A DNA stretch of 64,000 nucleotides. Source: Maricaulaceae bacterium (GTDB lineage Bacteria; Pseudomonadota; Alphaproteobacteria; Caulobacterales; Maricaulaceae). The stretch is from positions 1 through 64,000 of the forward strand of contig JAHCJP010000004.1 in NCBI GenBank assembly GCA_026126205.1. Reading direction: 5' to 3'. This document shows, piece by piece, positions 27,036 to 34,783 of the stretch; within the stretch, counting starts at the first letter, position 1; each line of letters begins with the position of its first letter. Made by a program: the position numbers and the translations under genes. The notes under the pieces are model-generated. The model was not told the DNA's origin. It saw nothing but the letters and a program-made list of their open reading frames with translations, and did not search any database.

Positions 27036-27602
27036 ATGACCGACGCGCCGGACCATGTTCCTGAGTATGATTTGCCCAAAGATCGCACCCTGCTGATCCT
27101 TGATGACGACGCGCCGTTCCGCACCCGGCTGGGGCGGGCGATGACGGCGCGCGGCTTCGTCGTTTCCGCCGTCGGCACGGTGGGCGAGGCGATCGAGATC
27201 GCCAAGGCCAATCCGCCGGCCTTCGCGGTGCTGGACATGCGGCTGGGCGACGGCGACGGGCTGGACGCGGTCAAGGCGCTGCACGCCTCGCGCCCCGACT
27301 GCCGCGTGGTGATGCTGACCGGATACGGCAATATCGCCACCGCCGTGGCTGCGGTGAAGCTGGGCGCCATCGACTATCTGTCGAAGCCCGCCGACGCCGA
27401 TGACGTCGCCCGGGCGCTGCTGGCGCTGGGCGGCGAAAAGCCGAAACCGCCGGAAAACCCGATGTCGGCAGACCGTGTGCGGTGGGAGCATATCCAGCGC
27501 GTTTACGAGCTGTGCAACCACAATGTCTCGGAAACCGCGCGGCGGCTGAACATGCACCGCCGCACGCTGCAACGCATCCTGGCCAAGCGCGCGCCGAAAT
27601 AG
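27036..27602 (+). CDS. regA: Response regulator RegA/ActR/PrrA
   Basis: RegA is the global redox response regulator controlling respiration and related energy genes. The 188-residue protein has a receiver domain with the acidic pocket LILDDDAP, phospho-acceptor Asp67 in AVLDMRLGDGDG, and the switch Lys in YLSKPAD. The Fis-type helix-turn-helix VSETARRLNMHRRTLQRIL at the C-terminus is nearly invariant in this family. It pairs with regB immediately upstream. Confidence 0.96.
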   Translation: MTDAPDHVPEYDLPKDRTLLILDDDAPFRTRLGRAMTARGFVVSAVGTVGEAIEIAKANPPAFAVLDMRLGDGDGLDAVKALHASRPDCRVVMLTGYGNIATAVAAVKLGAIDYLSKPADADDVARALLALGGEKPKPPENPMSADRVRWEHIQRVYELCNHNVSETARRLNMHRRTLQRILAKRAPK

Positions 27603-27620
27603 CGGGGGAGGGCAAGGCCG

Positions 27621-28298
27621 GTGACCGCTCCGTTCCGCATCGGCTTCGTCCTGTTCCCGAACCTGACCCAGCTTGATTTCACCGGGCCGTTGCAGGTGCT
27701 TTGCCGCCTGCCGGGGGCGGAGGTGCATCTGGCCGCGAAAACGCCGGACCCGGTTTCCACCGACGCGGCGCTGACCATTCCGCCCACCGTGACCTTCGCC
27801 GCCTGCCCGCCGCTGGACCTGATCTGCGTTCCCGGCGGCTTCGGCGTCGATGACGCCATGCGCGACGCCGAAACCATCGCCTTCGTCAGGCGCCAGGCGG
27901 CGGGGGCGCAATATGTCACCTCGGTCTGCACCGGGGCCTTCATCCTCGGCGCGGCGGGCCTGTTGAAGGGGCGGCGGGCGACCACCCACTGGGCCTATCA
28001 TGGCGAGCTGCCGGCGCTGGGCGCGATCCCGGTAAAGGCGCGCGTGGTGCGCGACGGCAACCTGTTCACCGGCGGCGGGGTCACCGCCGGCATCGACTTC
28101 GCCTTCACGCTGATGGCCGAGATCGCCGGGCGCGACTACGCCGAGGCGGTGCAGCTGGGCCTCGAATACGATCCCGCCCCGCCGGCGGACAGCGGCTCGC
28201 CCGAAAAGGCCCCGGCCGCGGCCCGCGCGGCGATGGACGCCCGCTTCGCCCCGCGCCTCGCCGCCTTCCGCAAGGCGCTGGCGGAGGTGAAGGTCTAG
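27621..28298 (+). CDS. DJ-1/PfpI family protein, isonitrile hydratase-like
   Basis: This 225-residue cytosolic protein belongs to the DJ-1/PfpI superfamily. The nucleophile elbow is TSVCTGAFILGAAGLLKG with Cys103, followed by RRATTHWAYH, which closely recalls isonitrile hydratase (InhA) and related hydratases or transcription-factor-like DJ-1 proteins. The substrate here is unknown. The GTG start follows a GGGGAGGG site; the gene is 18 bases after regA and may be read with it. Confidence 0.85.
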   Translation: MTAPFRIGFVLFPNLTQLDFTGPLQVLCRLPGAEVHLAAKTPDPVSTDAALTIPPTVTFAACPPLDLICVPGGFGVDDAMRDAETIAFVRRQAAGAQYVTSVCTGAFILGAAGLLKGRRATTHWAYHGELPALGAIPVKARVVRDGNLFTGGGVTAGIDFAFTLMAEIAGRDYAEAVQLGLEYDPAPPADSGSPEKAPAAARAAMDARFAPRLAAFRKALAEVKV

Positions 28299-28345
28299 CG
28301 GACCGTCGCCGCATTGCGTTTCCTGACATGACGCTACGCACTTTC

Positions 28346-28482
28346 CCCTCTCCCCCATTGTTGGGGGAGAGGGCAGGGTGAGGGGGCGGCCGCAGCGGTG
28401 ATCACCCCTCACCCGGAAAATCATCGCACTTGGGCTTCGCCAAGCCCGTGATTTTCCGCCCTCTCCCCTCAATGGGAGAGGG
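28346..28482. repeat. Intergenic element with three hairpins
   Basis: Between the DJ-1 gene and mmcB lie three inverted repeats in a row. CCCTCTCCCCC pairs with GGGGGAGAGGG (28346-28373, 11 bp). GGAAAATCA pairs with TGATTTTCC around an inner CTTGG/CCAAG stem (28415-28457). CCCTCTCCC pairs with GGGAGAGGG (28459-28482). GGTGAGGG-type boxes lie between and after them. This is typical of dispersed intergenic repeats in alphaproteobacteria; no coding frame is convincing in 28299-28545. Confidence 0.7.
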
Positions 28483-28545
28483 GAGGGGCGTTGCGCTGAC
28501 TGGCATGCGAAGCGAACGGAAGGGGTGAGGGCGCGCCCTCCGCCG

Positions 28546-28986
28546 TTATTCCCAACCCCGAAGCAATCGCTCCGCCGCGCAGCGCGCGAAGCGCAGGGTG
28601 AGCGCCTTGCGCCGCGCCGGGGCCAGCGGCAGGGCCGGGCTGTCGCGCAATATCGCGCCGCCGAAAGCATCGGCGACGATCAGCCCGGCGGTCTCCGGGA
28701 TCAGCTCCCGTGGAAACCGCTCCGACACCGCGAAATAGAAGGCGTCGCAATAGCCCAAATAGTCCGGCCATTTGCCGTCGGCGCGCAAATCCGCCGCGCC
28801 GGACTTGATCTCGGCGATGGCGATTTCGCCGCGCGGGCCGAGGGCGGCCAGATCCGCCCGCCGCCCGCAGGGCAGCTTGAACTCGGCGATGGCCGTATAG
28901 CCGCGGTCGTAGAACAGCCGCGCCGCGCCGCGCGCCAGCAGGCGGGCGTCGTCTATGGCCGGGTTGGCGGCGCTGGCCAGGGTCAT
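28546..28986 (-). CDS. mmcB: MmcB family DNA repair protein
   Basis: MmcB proteins are small PD-(D/E)XK-like nucleases tied to the SOS/DNA-damage response in Caulobacter relatives. The 146-residue product shows the nuclease-like core KLPCGRRADLAALGPRGEIAIAEIKSG, in which the Asp, the Glu and the xEIK motif form the expected active site, then WPDYLGYCDAFYFAV. The ATG at 28986 is chosen over an upstream start lacking conserved sequence. Its gene is divergent from the zincin gene. Confidence 0.85.
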   Translation of the reverse strand: MTLASAANPAIDDARLLARGAARLFYDRGYTAIAEFKLPCGRRADLAALGPRGEIAIAEIKSGAADLRADGKWPDYLGYCDAFYFAVSERFPRELIPETAGLIVADAFGGAILRDSPALPLAPARRKALTLRFARCAAERLLRGWE

Positions 28987-29051
28987 GCGGCCGATGTTGT
29001 TCGCTTTTCGTTCGTATTGCAAGCCGGGGCTGGCGCGGCTTTGCTGGCGCC

Positions 29052-29474
29052 ATGACCCGTCATCCGCTCTCCCATGCGCCCGCGCCCGATATCGACGCCT
29101 TTCAGGCCATCGCCGAACGGGCCTGGGCCGACCTGCCGGCGGCCTTCCGCCAGATGTGCGGGCGGGTGGAGATCCGCGTGCAGGACTTCGCCGAGGACGA
29201 GGTGCTGGCCGATCTGGGCATCGACAACCCGTTCGAGCTGTCGGGCCTTTATCACGGCGTCGACCTGACCCAGCGGTCGGTGGCAGACCCCAGCCCGGAG
29301 CCGGACCGGGTCTTCCTCTACCGCCGCCCGATCCTCGACGAATGGGCCGAACGCGGCGACGTGTCGCTGTATGACCTGATCGCCCATGTCCTGGTGCACG
29401 AGATCGGCCACCATTTCGGCCTCTCCGACGAGGCCATGCACGAGATCGAAGACCGCGCCGCGAAGGAGGAGTGA
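29052..29474 (+). CDS. Minimal zincin-type metallopeptidase family protein (DUF1025-like)
   Basis: This 140-residue cytosolic protein has a zinc-peptidase motif HVLVHEIGHHFGLSD: His116, Glu117, His120 and a third polar ligand at Asp126 or a nearby His. This fits the minimal-gluzincin/metzincin-like family PF06262, whose cellular role is poorly known. It overlaps nothing and is divergent from mmcB. The 3' end runs into a dispersed repeat. Confidence 0.85.
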   Translation: MTRHPLSHAPAPDIDAFQAIAERAWADLPAAFRQMCGRVEIRVQDFAEDEVLADLGIDNPFELSGLYHGVDLTQRSVADPSPEPDRVFLYRRPILDEWAERGDVSLYDLIAHVLVHEIGHHFGLSDEAMHEIEDRAAKEE

Positions 29475-29484
29475 GGGGGACGCA

Positions 29485-29607
29485 CCCTCGCCCTTCGTGG
29501 CCCGCTTCGCGGGACTCCTCAGGGTGAGGGTATTTGTGCTTTCCCCCTCATCCTGAGGCGCGAAGCCCCGGATTAAATCCGGGGCTGAGCCACGAAGGAC
29601 GAGGGCG
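29485..29607. repeat. Dispersed long inverted repeat, copy 1
   Basis: The outer arms CCCTCGCCCTTCGTGGC (29485-29501) and GCCACGAAGGACGAGGG (29590-29606) pair with one mismatch, and the inner CTCAGGGTGAGGG and CCCTCATCCTGAGG segments pair as well. A central CCCCGGATTAAATCCGGGG palindrome lies near 29576. A second copy lies at 30397-30515 on the other side of the sirtuin gene. Confidence 0.85.
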
Positions 29608-29608
29608 T

Positions 29609-30313
29609 TCAGAAAGCCAACCCCGCCGCCCATTCGGGGACGATGGCGGTGGCCGGGCCGTAGCGGCGTTCGTCGAACATGTGGCCGTTCTCGCCCGGCT
29701 CCAGCGACAGCTCCACCGTATGCGCCCCGGCGGTTTTCGCCGCCTCGGCGAAGCCGGCGGCGGGCCACACCGTGCCCGAGGTGCCGATGGCGGCGAAATG
29801 CGTGCAGCCCTCCAGCGCCGTGAAGATGGCGTCCAGCTCCAGCGGGACCTCGCCGAACCAGACCACATGCGGGCGCAAGGCCCCCTCGCGGCCGCAGGTT
29901 TCGCAGGCCAGGGCGATGGACAGATCCTCGCGGCAGGGCCGCACGTCGCCGCAGGCGGCGCAGCGGCGCTTCAGCAGTTCGCCATGCATGTGCGCCACGC
30001 GCTTTGACCCGGCCTGTTCGTGCAGATCGTCGATATTCTGCGTCACCAGCAGGAAGCCGCCGCCGGCGGCGGTCCAGCGCGTCTCCAGCGCCGCCAGCGC
30101 GGCGTGGGCGGCGTTCGGCCGCGCGCCCAGCAGGTTGCGGCGGCGGGCGTTGTAGAATTCGTGGACCCGGTCAGGGTGTTCGCGGAACCCTTCCGGCGTC
30201 GCCAGTTCGCGCCAGTCGAATTTTTCCCAGATGCCGCCCTTGTCGCGGAAGGTGCCCAGCCCGCTTTCCGCCGACACCCCGGCCCCGGTGAGAATGACGA
30301 GTGAGGGTTTCAT
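29609..30313 (-). CDS. cobB: NAD-dependent protein deacylase (class III sirtuin, CobB-like)
   Basis: Sirtuins remove acyl groups from lysines using NAD. The 234-residue protein has the NAD motifs GAGVSAESGLGTFR and TQNIDDLHEQAGS, catalytic His110 in HMHGEL, and zinc cysteines at 118, 121, 137 and 140. The Tyr54 and Arg57 pair in HEFYNARR is the class III signature that favours succinyl/malonyl-lysine. The ATG at 30313 is chosen over a TTG one codon upstream. Both flanks carry a copy of the same inverted repeat. Confidence 0.93.
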   Translation of the reverse strand: MKPSLVILTGAGVSAESGLGTFRDKGGIWEKFDWRELATPEGFREHPDRVHEFYNARRRNLLGARPNAAHAALAALETRWTAAGGGFLLVTQNIDDLHEQAGSKRVAHMHGELLKRRCAACGDVRPCREDLSIALACETCGREGALRPHVVWFGEVPLELDAIFTALEGCTHFAAIGTSGTVWPAAGFAEAAKTAGAHTVELSLEPGENGHMFDERRYGPATAIVPEWAAGLAF

Positions 30314-30396
30314 CAACGCCGCCCCCGGCCCATCGCGTCCCTATCCGCCAGCCTAGCCGCAGCGCGCGCGGCGGGGAAAGGCCGGACTATCCGGAC

Positions 30397-30515
30397 CCCT
30401 CGCCCTTCGTGGCCCGCTTCGCGGGACTCCTCAGGGTGAGGGTGTTTGTTGATTCTATCCCTTCTCCTCATCCTGAGGTGCGAAGCCCCACAGGGGCTGA
30501 GCCACGAAGGACGAG
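30397..30515. repeat. Dispersed long inverted repeat, copy 2
   Basis: The first ~46 bases, from CCCTCGCCCTTCGTGGCCCG through TCAGGGTGAGGGT, match copy 1 at 29485. The right arm CCTCATCCTGAGGTGCGAAG and GCCACGAAGGACGAGGA also matches. The centre differs (CCCCACAGGGG instead of the longer palindrome). Confidence 0.85.
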
Positions 30516-30525
30516 GAGAAGACGC

Positions 30526-30551
30526 AAAACGCCCGCCGTTTCCGGCGGGCG
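30526..30551 (-). terminator. Rho-independent terminator after rplS
   Basis: On the minus strand a perfect 9-bp stem CGCCCGCCG / CGGCGGGCG with a GAAA tetraloop is followed by TTTTGC. It lies 26 bases after the rplS stop and closes the long pnt-rim-trm-rpl run. Confidence 0.9.
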
Positions 30552-30577
30552 CTGCGTGAAGTCCGGGCAGAGGCGGC

Positions 30578-30979
30578 TTACTTGCCGGCGTTATCGGCCG
30601 GGGCCTCGTCATAGCTGCGGCCGGTGGTGCGTTCGAAGATGCGGGCCGACTTGCCGCGGCGGCCGCGCAGATAATACAGCTTCGCCCGGCGCACCTTGCC
30701 GCGGCGCACCAGCTCGATCTTCTCCAGCATCGGCGAATGCACGGGGAACACCCGCTCCACGCCCTCGCCGAAGCTGATCTTGCGCACGGTGAAGCTCTCG
30801 TTCAGGCCGCCGCCGGAGCGGGCCAGGCACACGCCCTCGAACACCTGCACGCGCTCGCGGTCGCCCTCGGTGATGCGCACATGCACCTTCAGCGTATCGC
30901 CGGGATCGAACTCCGGCACGGTCTTGCCGGCCAGCACGCGCGCGGCTTCTTCCTTTTCCAGGGTCTGAATGACGTTCAT
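30578..30979 (-). CDS. rplS: 50S ribosomal protein L19
   Basis: L19 sits at the subunit interface of the 50S ribosomal particle. The 133-residue product has the family core [26 protein letters not shown] and the C-terminal [20 protein letters not shown], with a short alphaproteobacterial-style extension. Its ATG overlaps the trmD stop (ATGA), so it is translationally coupled to trmD. A strong terminator follows. Confidence 0.97.
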   Translation of the reverse strand: MNVIQTLEKEEAARVLAGKTVPEFDPGDTLKVHVRITEGDRERVQVFEGVCLARSGGGLNESFTVRKISFGEGVERVFPVHSPMLEKIELVRRGKVRRAKLYYLRGRRGKSARIFERTTGRSYDEAPADNAGK

Positions 30980-31677
30980 CGGTCCTGCTCCTTGCGCGCC
31001 CGGTATCTCTCCCAGAGGTCCGGTCGCCGCTCCTTCGTCGTCTTCTCCGCCTCGGTCCGCCGCCACGCCGCGATCTTCGCGTGGTCGCCCGACAGAAGCA
31101 CTTCGGGGATCTCCCTTCCCTCCCACACGCGCGGGCGCGTGTACTGGGGATATTCCAGGAGGCCGCCCTCGAAACTCTCCTCCGCGGCGGAGGCCGGATC
31201 CCCCATCACCCCGGGGATCAGCCGCACGCAGGCCTCTATCAGGCACAGCGCCGCCGCTTCGCCGCCGGCCAGAACCGCGTCTCCGACGCTAAGCTCCTCC
31301 AGCCCGCGCGCCTCGATAACCCGTTCGTCCAGGCCCTCGAAACGCCCGCAAAACACAACCACGCCCGGCCCCGCCGCCAGCTCCCGAACCCGGGCCTGGG
31401 TCAGCGGTTTTCCGCGCGGGGTCAGATAGATACGGGGGCGGCCCATGGGCTCCACCGCGTCTATCGCCGCCGCCGCCACCTCCGGGCGCAGCACCATTCC
31501 GGCGCCGCCGCCGGCAGGGGTGTCGTCGACGGAGCGGTGCTTATGACGGGAAAAATCCCGGATGTCCACAGTCTCCAGCGCCCATAATCCGCGCGCGCGC
31601 GCCGCCCCGGTCAGCGACACGCCGAGCGGGCCCGGAAACGCGTCCGGATAGAGGGTGAGGACCGTGGCCGTGAACAT
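30976..31677 (-). CDS. trmD: tRNA (guanine37-N1)-methyltransferase
   Basis: TrmD methylates G37 of tRNAs to prevent frameshifting, using S-adenosylmethionine held in a trefoil knot. The 233-residue protein has the marks [32 protein letters not shown] and [17 protein letters not shown], followed by [10 protein letters not shown]. It lies upstream of rplS as usual, but rimM, its normal neighbour, is separated from it by four exported-protein genes. Confidence 0.96.
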   Translation of the reverse strand: MFTATVLTLYPDAFPGPLGVSLTGAARARGLWALETVDIRDFSRHKHRSVDDTPAGGGAGMVLRPEVAAAAIDAVEPMGRPRIYLTPRGKPLTQARVRELAAGPGVVVFCGRFEGLDERVIEARGLEELSVGDAVLAGGEAAALCLIEACVRLIPGVMGDPASAAEESFEGGLLEYPQYTRPRVWEGREIPEVLLSGDHAKIAAWRRTEAEKTTKERRPDLWERYRARKEQDR

Positions 31678-31721
31678 GGGGCGGCTTCATGCGCGTTCCG
31701 GCGCGCAAAGGCAATCGGAGA

Positions 31722-32408
31722 TCAGCAAACCCACGACGGGGCCGCCGCAACGAAAACCCACCGGTCTCCTGCGCGGCGGTAAACCGTCACGCCTACATTC
31801 GCTGTGTCCTCGGCTTCGATGGTTGCGGCGCGCAAGCGATAGCGGTCGAATACAGGCTGGGCGGGATGGATGAAGTATATGCGTGTGGCGCCCAGCGCAG
31901 CTTGACCACAGGTCGTCAAGCGGCTTCGCGGCAGATGGTCGGGGTGGCCGGGGGGCAGGAACGTTCGCGCCCATGCATCCGCATCATGGCGGCGGATTAT
32001 CTCCGACGCTTCTTCGGGCGACACCCACTTGACATCCTCGATCTCCGGACAGCGCACATCGCCGCCGCCCTGACGCGCCCGCCACAGGTCATGAAGCATC
32101 TCCCGCGGCAGGGTCGGCAGGGTTTCGGTCCAACGCGGGTTCGGGTCTCCGCCGGGGTAATCGGTAAGGACGCTGCGTTCGAGGTCGCTCAGGAAGTCCT
32201 CGAAAGCAGGCCATCGCGGAGGGCGCCTGGTGTCGGCCTGAAACCGTGTCGAAACCAGCAGGCGGTCGCCGCGCCCGGCGTCGATCCGCTGGCGCGCGTC
32301 ATCAATGTGCTGCGTAAGAAACTCGCAGGTCCATGCCCGCTCGTATTGCGCCGCCGCCGGCGTGGCGGGCAAGGCGAGGGCCAGAACCGCCAGCAGCCAG
32401 CGCATCAT
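31722..32408 (-). CDS. Exported protein of unknown function in the rimM-trmD operon
   Basis: I do not recognise this 228-residue protein. It has a signal peptide (MMRWLLAVLALALPATPAAA, cut after AQ), so it is probably periplasmic. Cysteines lie near residues 28, 121, 169 and at the very C-terminus (PSWVC). Its ATG overlaps the stop of the upstream TonB-C-like gene as ATGA. It ends 44 bases before trmD. It is not an obvious paralogue of the three genes before it. Confidence 0.7.
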   Translation of the reverse strand: MMRWLLAVLALALPATPAAAQYERAWTCEFLTQHIDDARQRIDAGRGDRLLVSTRFQADTRRPPRWPAFEDFLSDLERSVLTDYPGGDPNPRWTETLPTLPREMLHDLWRARQGGGDVRCPEIEDVKWVSPEEASEIIRRHDADAWARTFLPPGHPDHLPRSRLTTCGQAALGATRIYFIHPAQPVFDRYRLRAATIEAEDTANVGVTVYRRAGDRWVFVAAAPSWVC

Positions 32409-33007
32409 CCTGCCTCCGGGCAGGCGGGGTAGGGAGGCGCCTCGGGGAGCGGCGCGCCCTCGAAGGGGCTGAAATCCATGCGGTTCCTCACACGGCGGTC
32501 GTCATCAGCATGCGTATAGGTCCAGCCTTCGATGGCGTGGCGCATTGCGGCCTCGAACTCTCCGTGACGACGCACGGCGGCGCAAGTGACGCATATGTTC
32601 CGTGTCCGGCCTTCGCGCACCTGGAATTCAGATACGCAAACCGCAGAGTGTCCGCCGGCGACCGCGTGCCCGGGATAGCGCGGCTCCATGCTCATGACCG
32701 GGGCGAGCCGGGCGCGCCAGCCGTCATCCAGCCGGTCGAAAAGCAGCCTCACCGGGGTTGGACGCCGCTCGCCATCACGCATGGGCCGGAAGCGGAACAG
32801 GTTCATCTGTCGTTCCGCCTCGGCGCGCAGGGCGGCGTCGCCGTCATGCTCGCCGCAATCGATTCGCACGTTGCGGGCGCGGTGATTGCTGAGGCTGAAC
32901 CACACGGCGCACTCGGCGGGCTCCGCAGCGTCATCGCCATTCGCCGCCTCCGCCTCCTGCGCGCCGCCAAGGGCGAGCGCGGCGAACAGGGCCGCGAGCG
33001 CGCTCAT
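32405..33007 (-). CDS. Cysteine-rich TonB-C-like exported protein, paralogue 3
   Basis: This 200-residue exported protein has a signal peptide (MSALAALFAALALGGAQEAEA) and two TonB C-terminal-like halves. The second reads MEPRYPGHAVAGGHSAVCVSEF...VREGRTRNICVTC, matching the RYP...G...V.F.V...GR...V pattern of energy-transducer TonB-C domains. It lacks a membrane anchor or proline arm, so it cannot act as a normal TonB. Six cysteine positions are shared with its two neighbours, including a CVTC motif. A GTG one codon upstream overlaps the previous stop; the ATG at 33007 was used. Confidence 0.7.
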   Translation of the reverse strand: MSALAALFAALALGGAQEAEAANGDDAAEPAECAVWFSLSNHRARNVRIDCGEHDGDAALRAEAERQMNLFRFRPMRDGERRPTPVRLLFDRLDDGWRARLAPVMSMEPRYPGHAVAGGHSAVCVSEFQVREGRTRNICVTCAAVRRHGEFEAAMRHAIEGWTYTHADDDRRVRNRMDFSPFEGAPLPEAPPYPACPEAG

Positions 33008-33612
33008 CACCCCGCCTCCTGGCAGGCAGGATAGGGGGGACGGCTGGCCCTGGGGCCGCCGTGGAGCCGGAACTCAGTAGTCGCCTCGTAACGCTCCGGC
33101 CGGTCCGACTGGATATAGACGGATTCCGAAAGGGCTCGCCTGAAGGCGGATTCAAAGGGTCCGGGGTGGCCAGAGGCGTTGCAGGTTACGCAAATGGCGC
33201 TTGCGCGTCCGTCGCGGATCAGCGCCACGGCGGTGCAATTGGCGACGTAGCCGTTGCGGAGCGATGGTTCCGGATAGCGCGGTTCAATCCGCATCAGACC
33301 CTGCATCTGCGGGCGCCAGCCGCCGGACGCGTCGCGGTCGAAAAACAGGTAAGTCGTGAAGGGCTGACCCGCCGCATGCCGGGACGAGGCGCGCAGCAGC
33401 GCGAGCTGCCGTTCGGCCTCGGCGTGCATGTCTGCTGCGCCTTCGACTTCGTCGCAGGTGATCTCGGTGTCCGCCGCCCGGCCGCCGCTGACCGTGTAAC
33501 TGACCACGCATGATGCAGTGATCGGCGTAAACACGGCGCCCTTGCCTTCCGCCTCCGCCTCCTGCGCGCCGCCAAGGACGAGCGCGGCGAACAGGGCCGC
33601 GAGCGCGCTCAT
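33007..33612 (-). CDS. Cysteine-rich TonB-C-like exported protein, paralogue 2
   Basis: This 201-residue paralogue shares an almost identical signal peptide with paralogue 3 (MSALAALFAALVLGGAQEAEA) but has a more divergent mature part. The N-half carries ASCVVSYTVSGGRAADTEITC and the C-half MRIEPRYPEPSLRNGYVANC and RASAICVTCNASG. It ends in PPYPACQEAG like its neighbours. The start at 33612 overlaps the stop of paralogue 1; a much longer upstream frame reads through that gene antiphase and was rejected. Confidence 0.68.
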   Translation of the reverse strand: MSALAALFAALVLGGAQEAEAEGKGAVFTPITASCVVSYTVSGGRAADTEITCDEVEGAADMHAEAERQLALLRASSRHAAGQPFTTYLFFDRDASGGWRPQMQGLMRIEPRYPEPSLRNGYVANCTAVALIRDGRASAICVTCNASGHPGPFESAFRRALSESVYIQSDRPERYEATTEFRLHGGPRASRPPYPACQEAG

Positions 33613-34205
33613 CACCCCGCCTCCGGGCAGGCGGGATGGGGCGGCGCCTCGGGCAGAGGCGGGCCAGGATCGAGGGAGTACGTGATTTGCGTTTCGATGC
33701 GTTCTGGCGCTTGGGTTCGGGTAAAGACCCATCGCCGGAGCCATCTGACGCTCCGGGTTTCGAACTGCCGCTCTACACCGGTCGCATTGCAAACGACGCA
33801 GACGTCATGCGCCCGCCCGTCGTAAACCCTGGTGGCTAGGGAACAGGTTGCTGTATGACCGCGCGCTACTGCGATTGGCGGATAATGCGGCTCGACGCGC
33901 AGGATCGGGACAACCCTTACGCCCCAGCCGCCATCAGCCTGCCGCTGGAACGTAAGCGATACCGGATAGGGAATCTCCCCATTGCGGATCCCGCGCGAGT
34001 GGAACAGCGCCATCTGCCGTTCCGCCTCGGCGCGCAGCGCAGCGTCGCCGTCATGCTCGCCGCAGTCGATGCGCACGTTACGGGCGCGGCCGCCCTGCAC
34101 GGCGAAACGCACCACGCACTCCGCTGTTTCCGGGCCTGGGGGCTTCTCCGCCTCCTGCGCGCCGCCAAGGGCGAGCGCGAGGATCAGCGCGGTCCAGACC
34201 GTCAT
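33612..34205 (-). CDS. Cysteine-rich TonB-C-like exported protein, paralogue 1
   Basis: This 197-residue protein is the first of the three paralogues after rimM. It has a short signal peptide (MTVWTALILALALGGAQEAE), an N-half with ECVVRFAVQGGRARNVRIDC and a C-half with LRVEPHYPPIAVARGHTATC and HDVCVVCNATG. The N-half motif VRIDCGEHDGDAALRAEAER is identical to that of paralogue 3. The ATG overlaps the rimM stop (ATGA), so expression is tied to a ribosome-maturation gene. Function unknown. Confidence 0.7.
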   Translation of the reverse strand: MTVWTALILALALGGAQEAEKPPGPETAECVVRFAVQGGRARNVRIDCGEHDGDAALRAEAERQMALFHSRGIRNGEIPYPVSLTFQRQADGGWGVRVVPILRVEPHYPPIAVARGHTATCSLATRVYDGRAHDVCVVCNATGVERQFETRSVRWLRRWVFTRTQAPERIETQITYSLDPGPPLPEAPPHPACPEAG

Positions 34206-34765
34206 TGCGTCTCCTCCTCCGCTTCCGGCGCCGCCTCGTCCGGAGCGATCTCCGGCGGGTCGGCGACCAGATAGCCGAGGCCGAGACGCACCTCGGGCAC
34301 GTTGGCGCGGGTGAAGGGCAGCATCCAGCTTCCCTTGACGCCGCGGGTTCCCTCCACCTCCAGCATCTCGCCGGCGCCGAAGTCATGCACGGCGCGCACG
34401 CGGCCCAGCGGCTCGCCGTCGAGATCGCGCACCTCCAGCCCGATCAGGTCGTGATGGTAGAACTCGTCCGGATCGCCCAGTTCGGGCAGCGCGGCGCGCG
34501 GCGCGTGCAGGCGCGCGCCCTTCAGCGCCAGGATCTGTTCACGGCTCACCGGCTCGGCCAGGGTGACGACGAACCCGTCCCCGGCGCGTTTCCAGCGCTT
34601 CGGGGTCAGCAGTTTCGCCCCCGCCGCGTCCAGCCACGGGCCATAGGTGAAACAGTCCTCGGGCAGGGCGGTGAAGGATTTCACCTTCGCCTCGCCGCGC
34701 ACGCCATGCGCCCCCGCGATCACCGCGACGCAGACATATCCCGCTGGCGCGTCATCCTTGGCCAT
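34202..34765 (-). CDS. rimM: Ribosome maturation factor RimM
   Basis: RimM assists 30S head assembly by binding S19. The 187-residue protein has an N-terminal RimM barrel (VCVAVIAGAHGVRGEAKVKSF) and a PRC-barrel (EFYHHDLIGLEVRDLDGEPLGRVRAVHDFGAGEMLEVE) with the conserved WMLPFTRANVPEV segment, then an acidic tail. rpsP, normally upstream, is not here; an SFPD-repeat gene takes its place 18 bases upstream. Confidence 0.95.
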   Translation of the reverse strand: MAKDDAPAGYVCVAVIAGAHGVRGEAKVKSFTALPEDCFTYGPWLDAAGAKLLTPKRWKRAGDGFVVTLAEPVSREQILALKGARLHAPRAALPELGDPDEFYHHDLIGLEVRDLDGEPLGRVRAVHDFGAGEMLEVEGTRGVKGSWMLPFTRANVPEVRLGLGYLVADPPEIAPDEAAPEAEEETQ

Positions 34766-34783
34766 GCGGGCAGTCTAAACGGA

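Noticed and set aside
26067..28670. Very long open frame on the minus strand (867 codons) across regB-regA and the DJ-1 gene
   Set aside because: It is antisense to three well-supported genes, is rich in His/Arg/Gln as expected for the shadow of GC-rich coding DNA, and has no domain.
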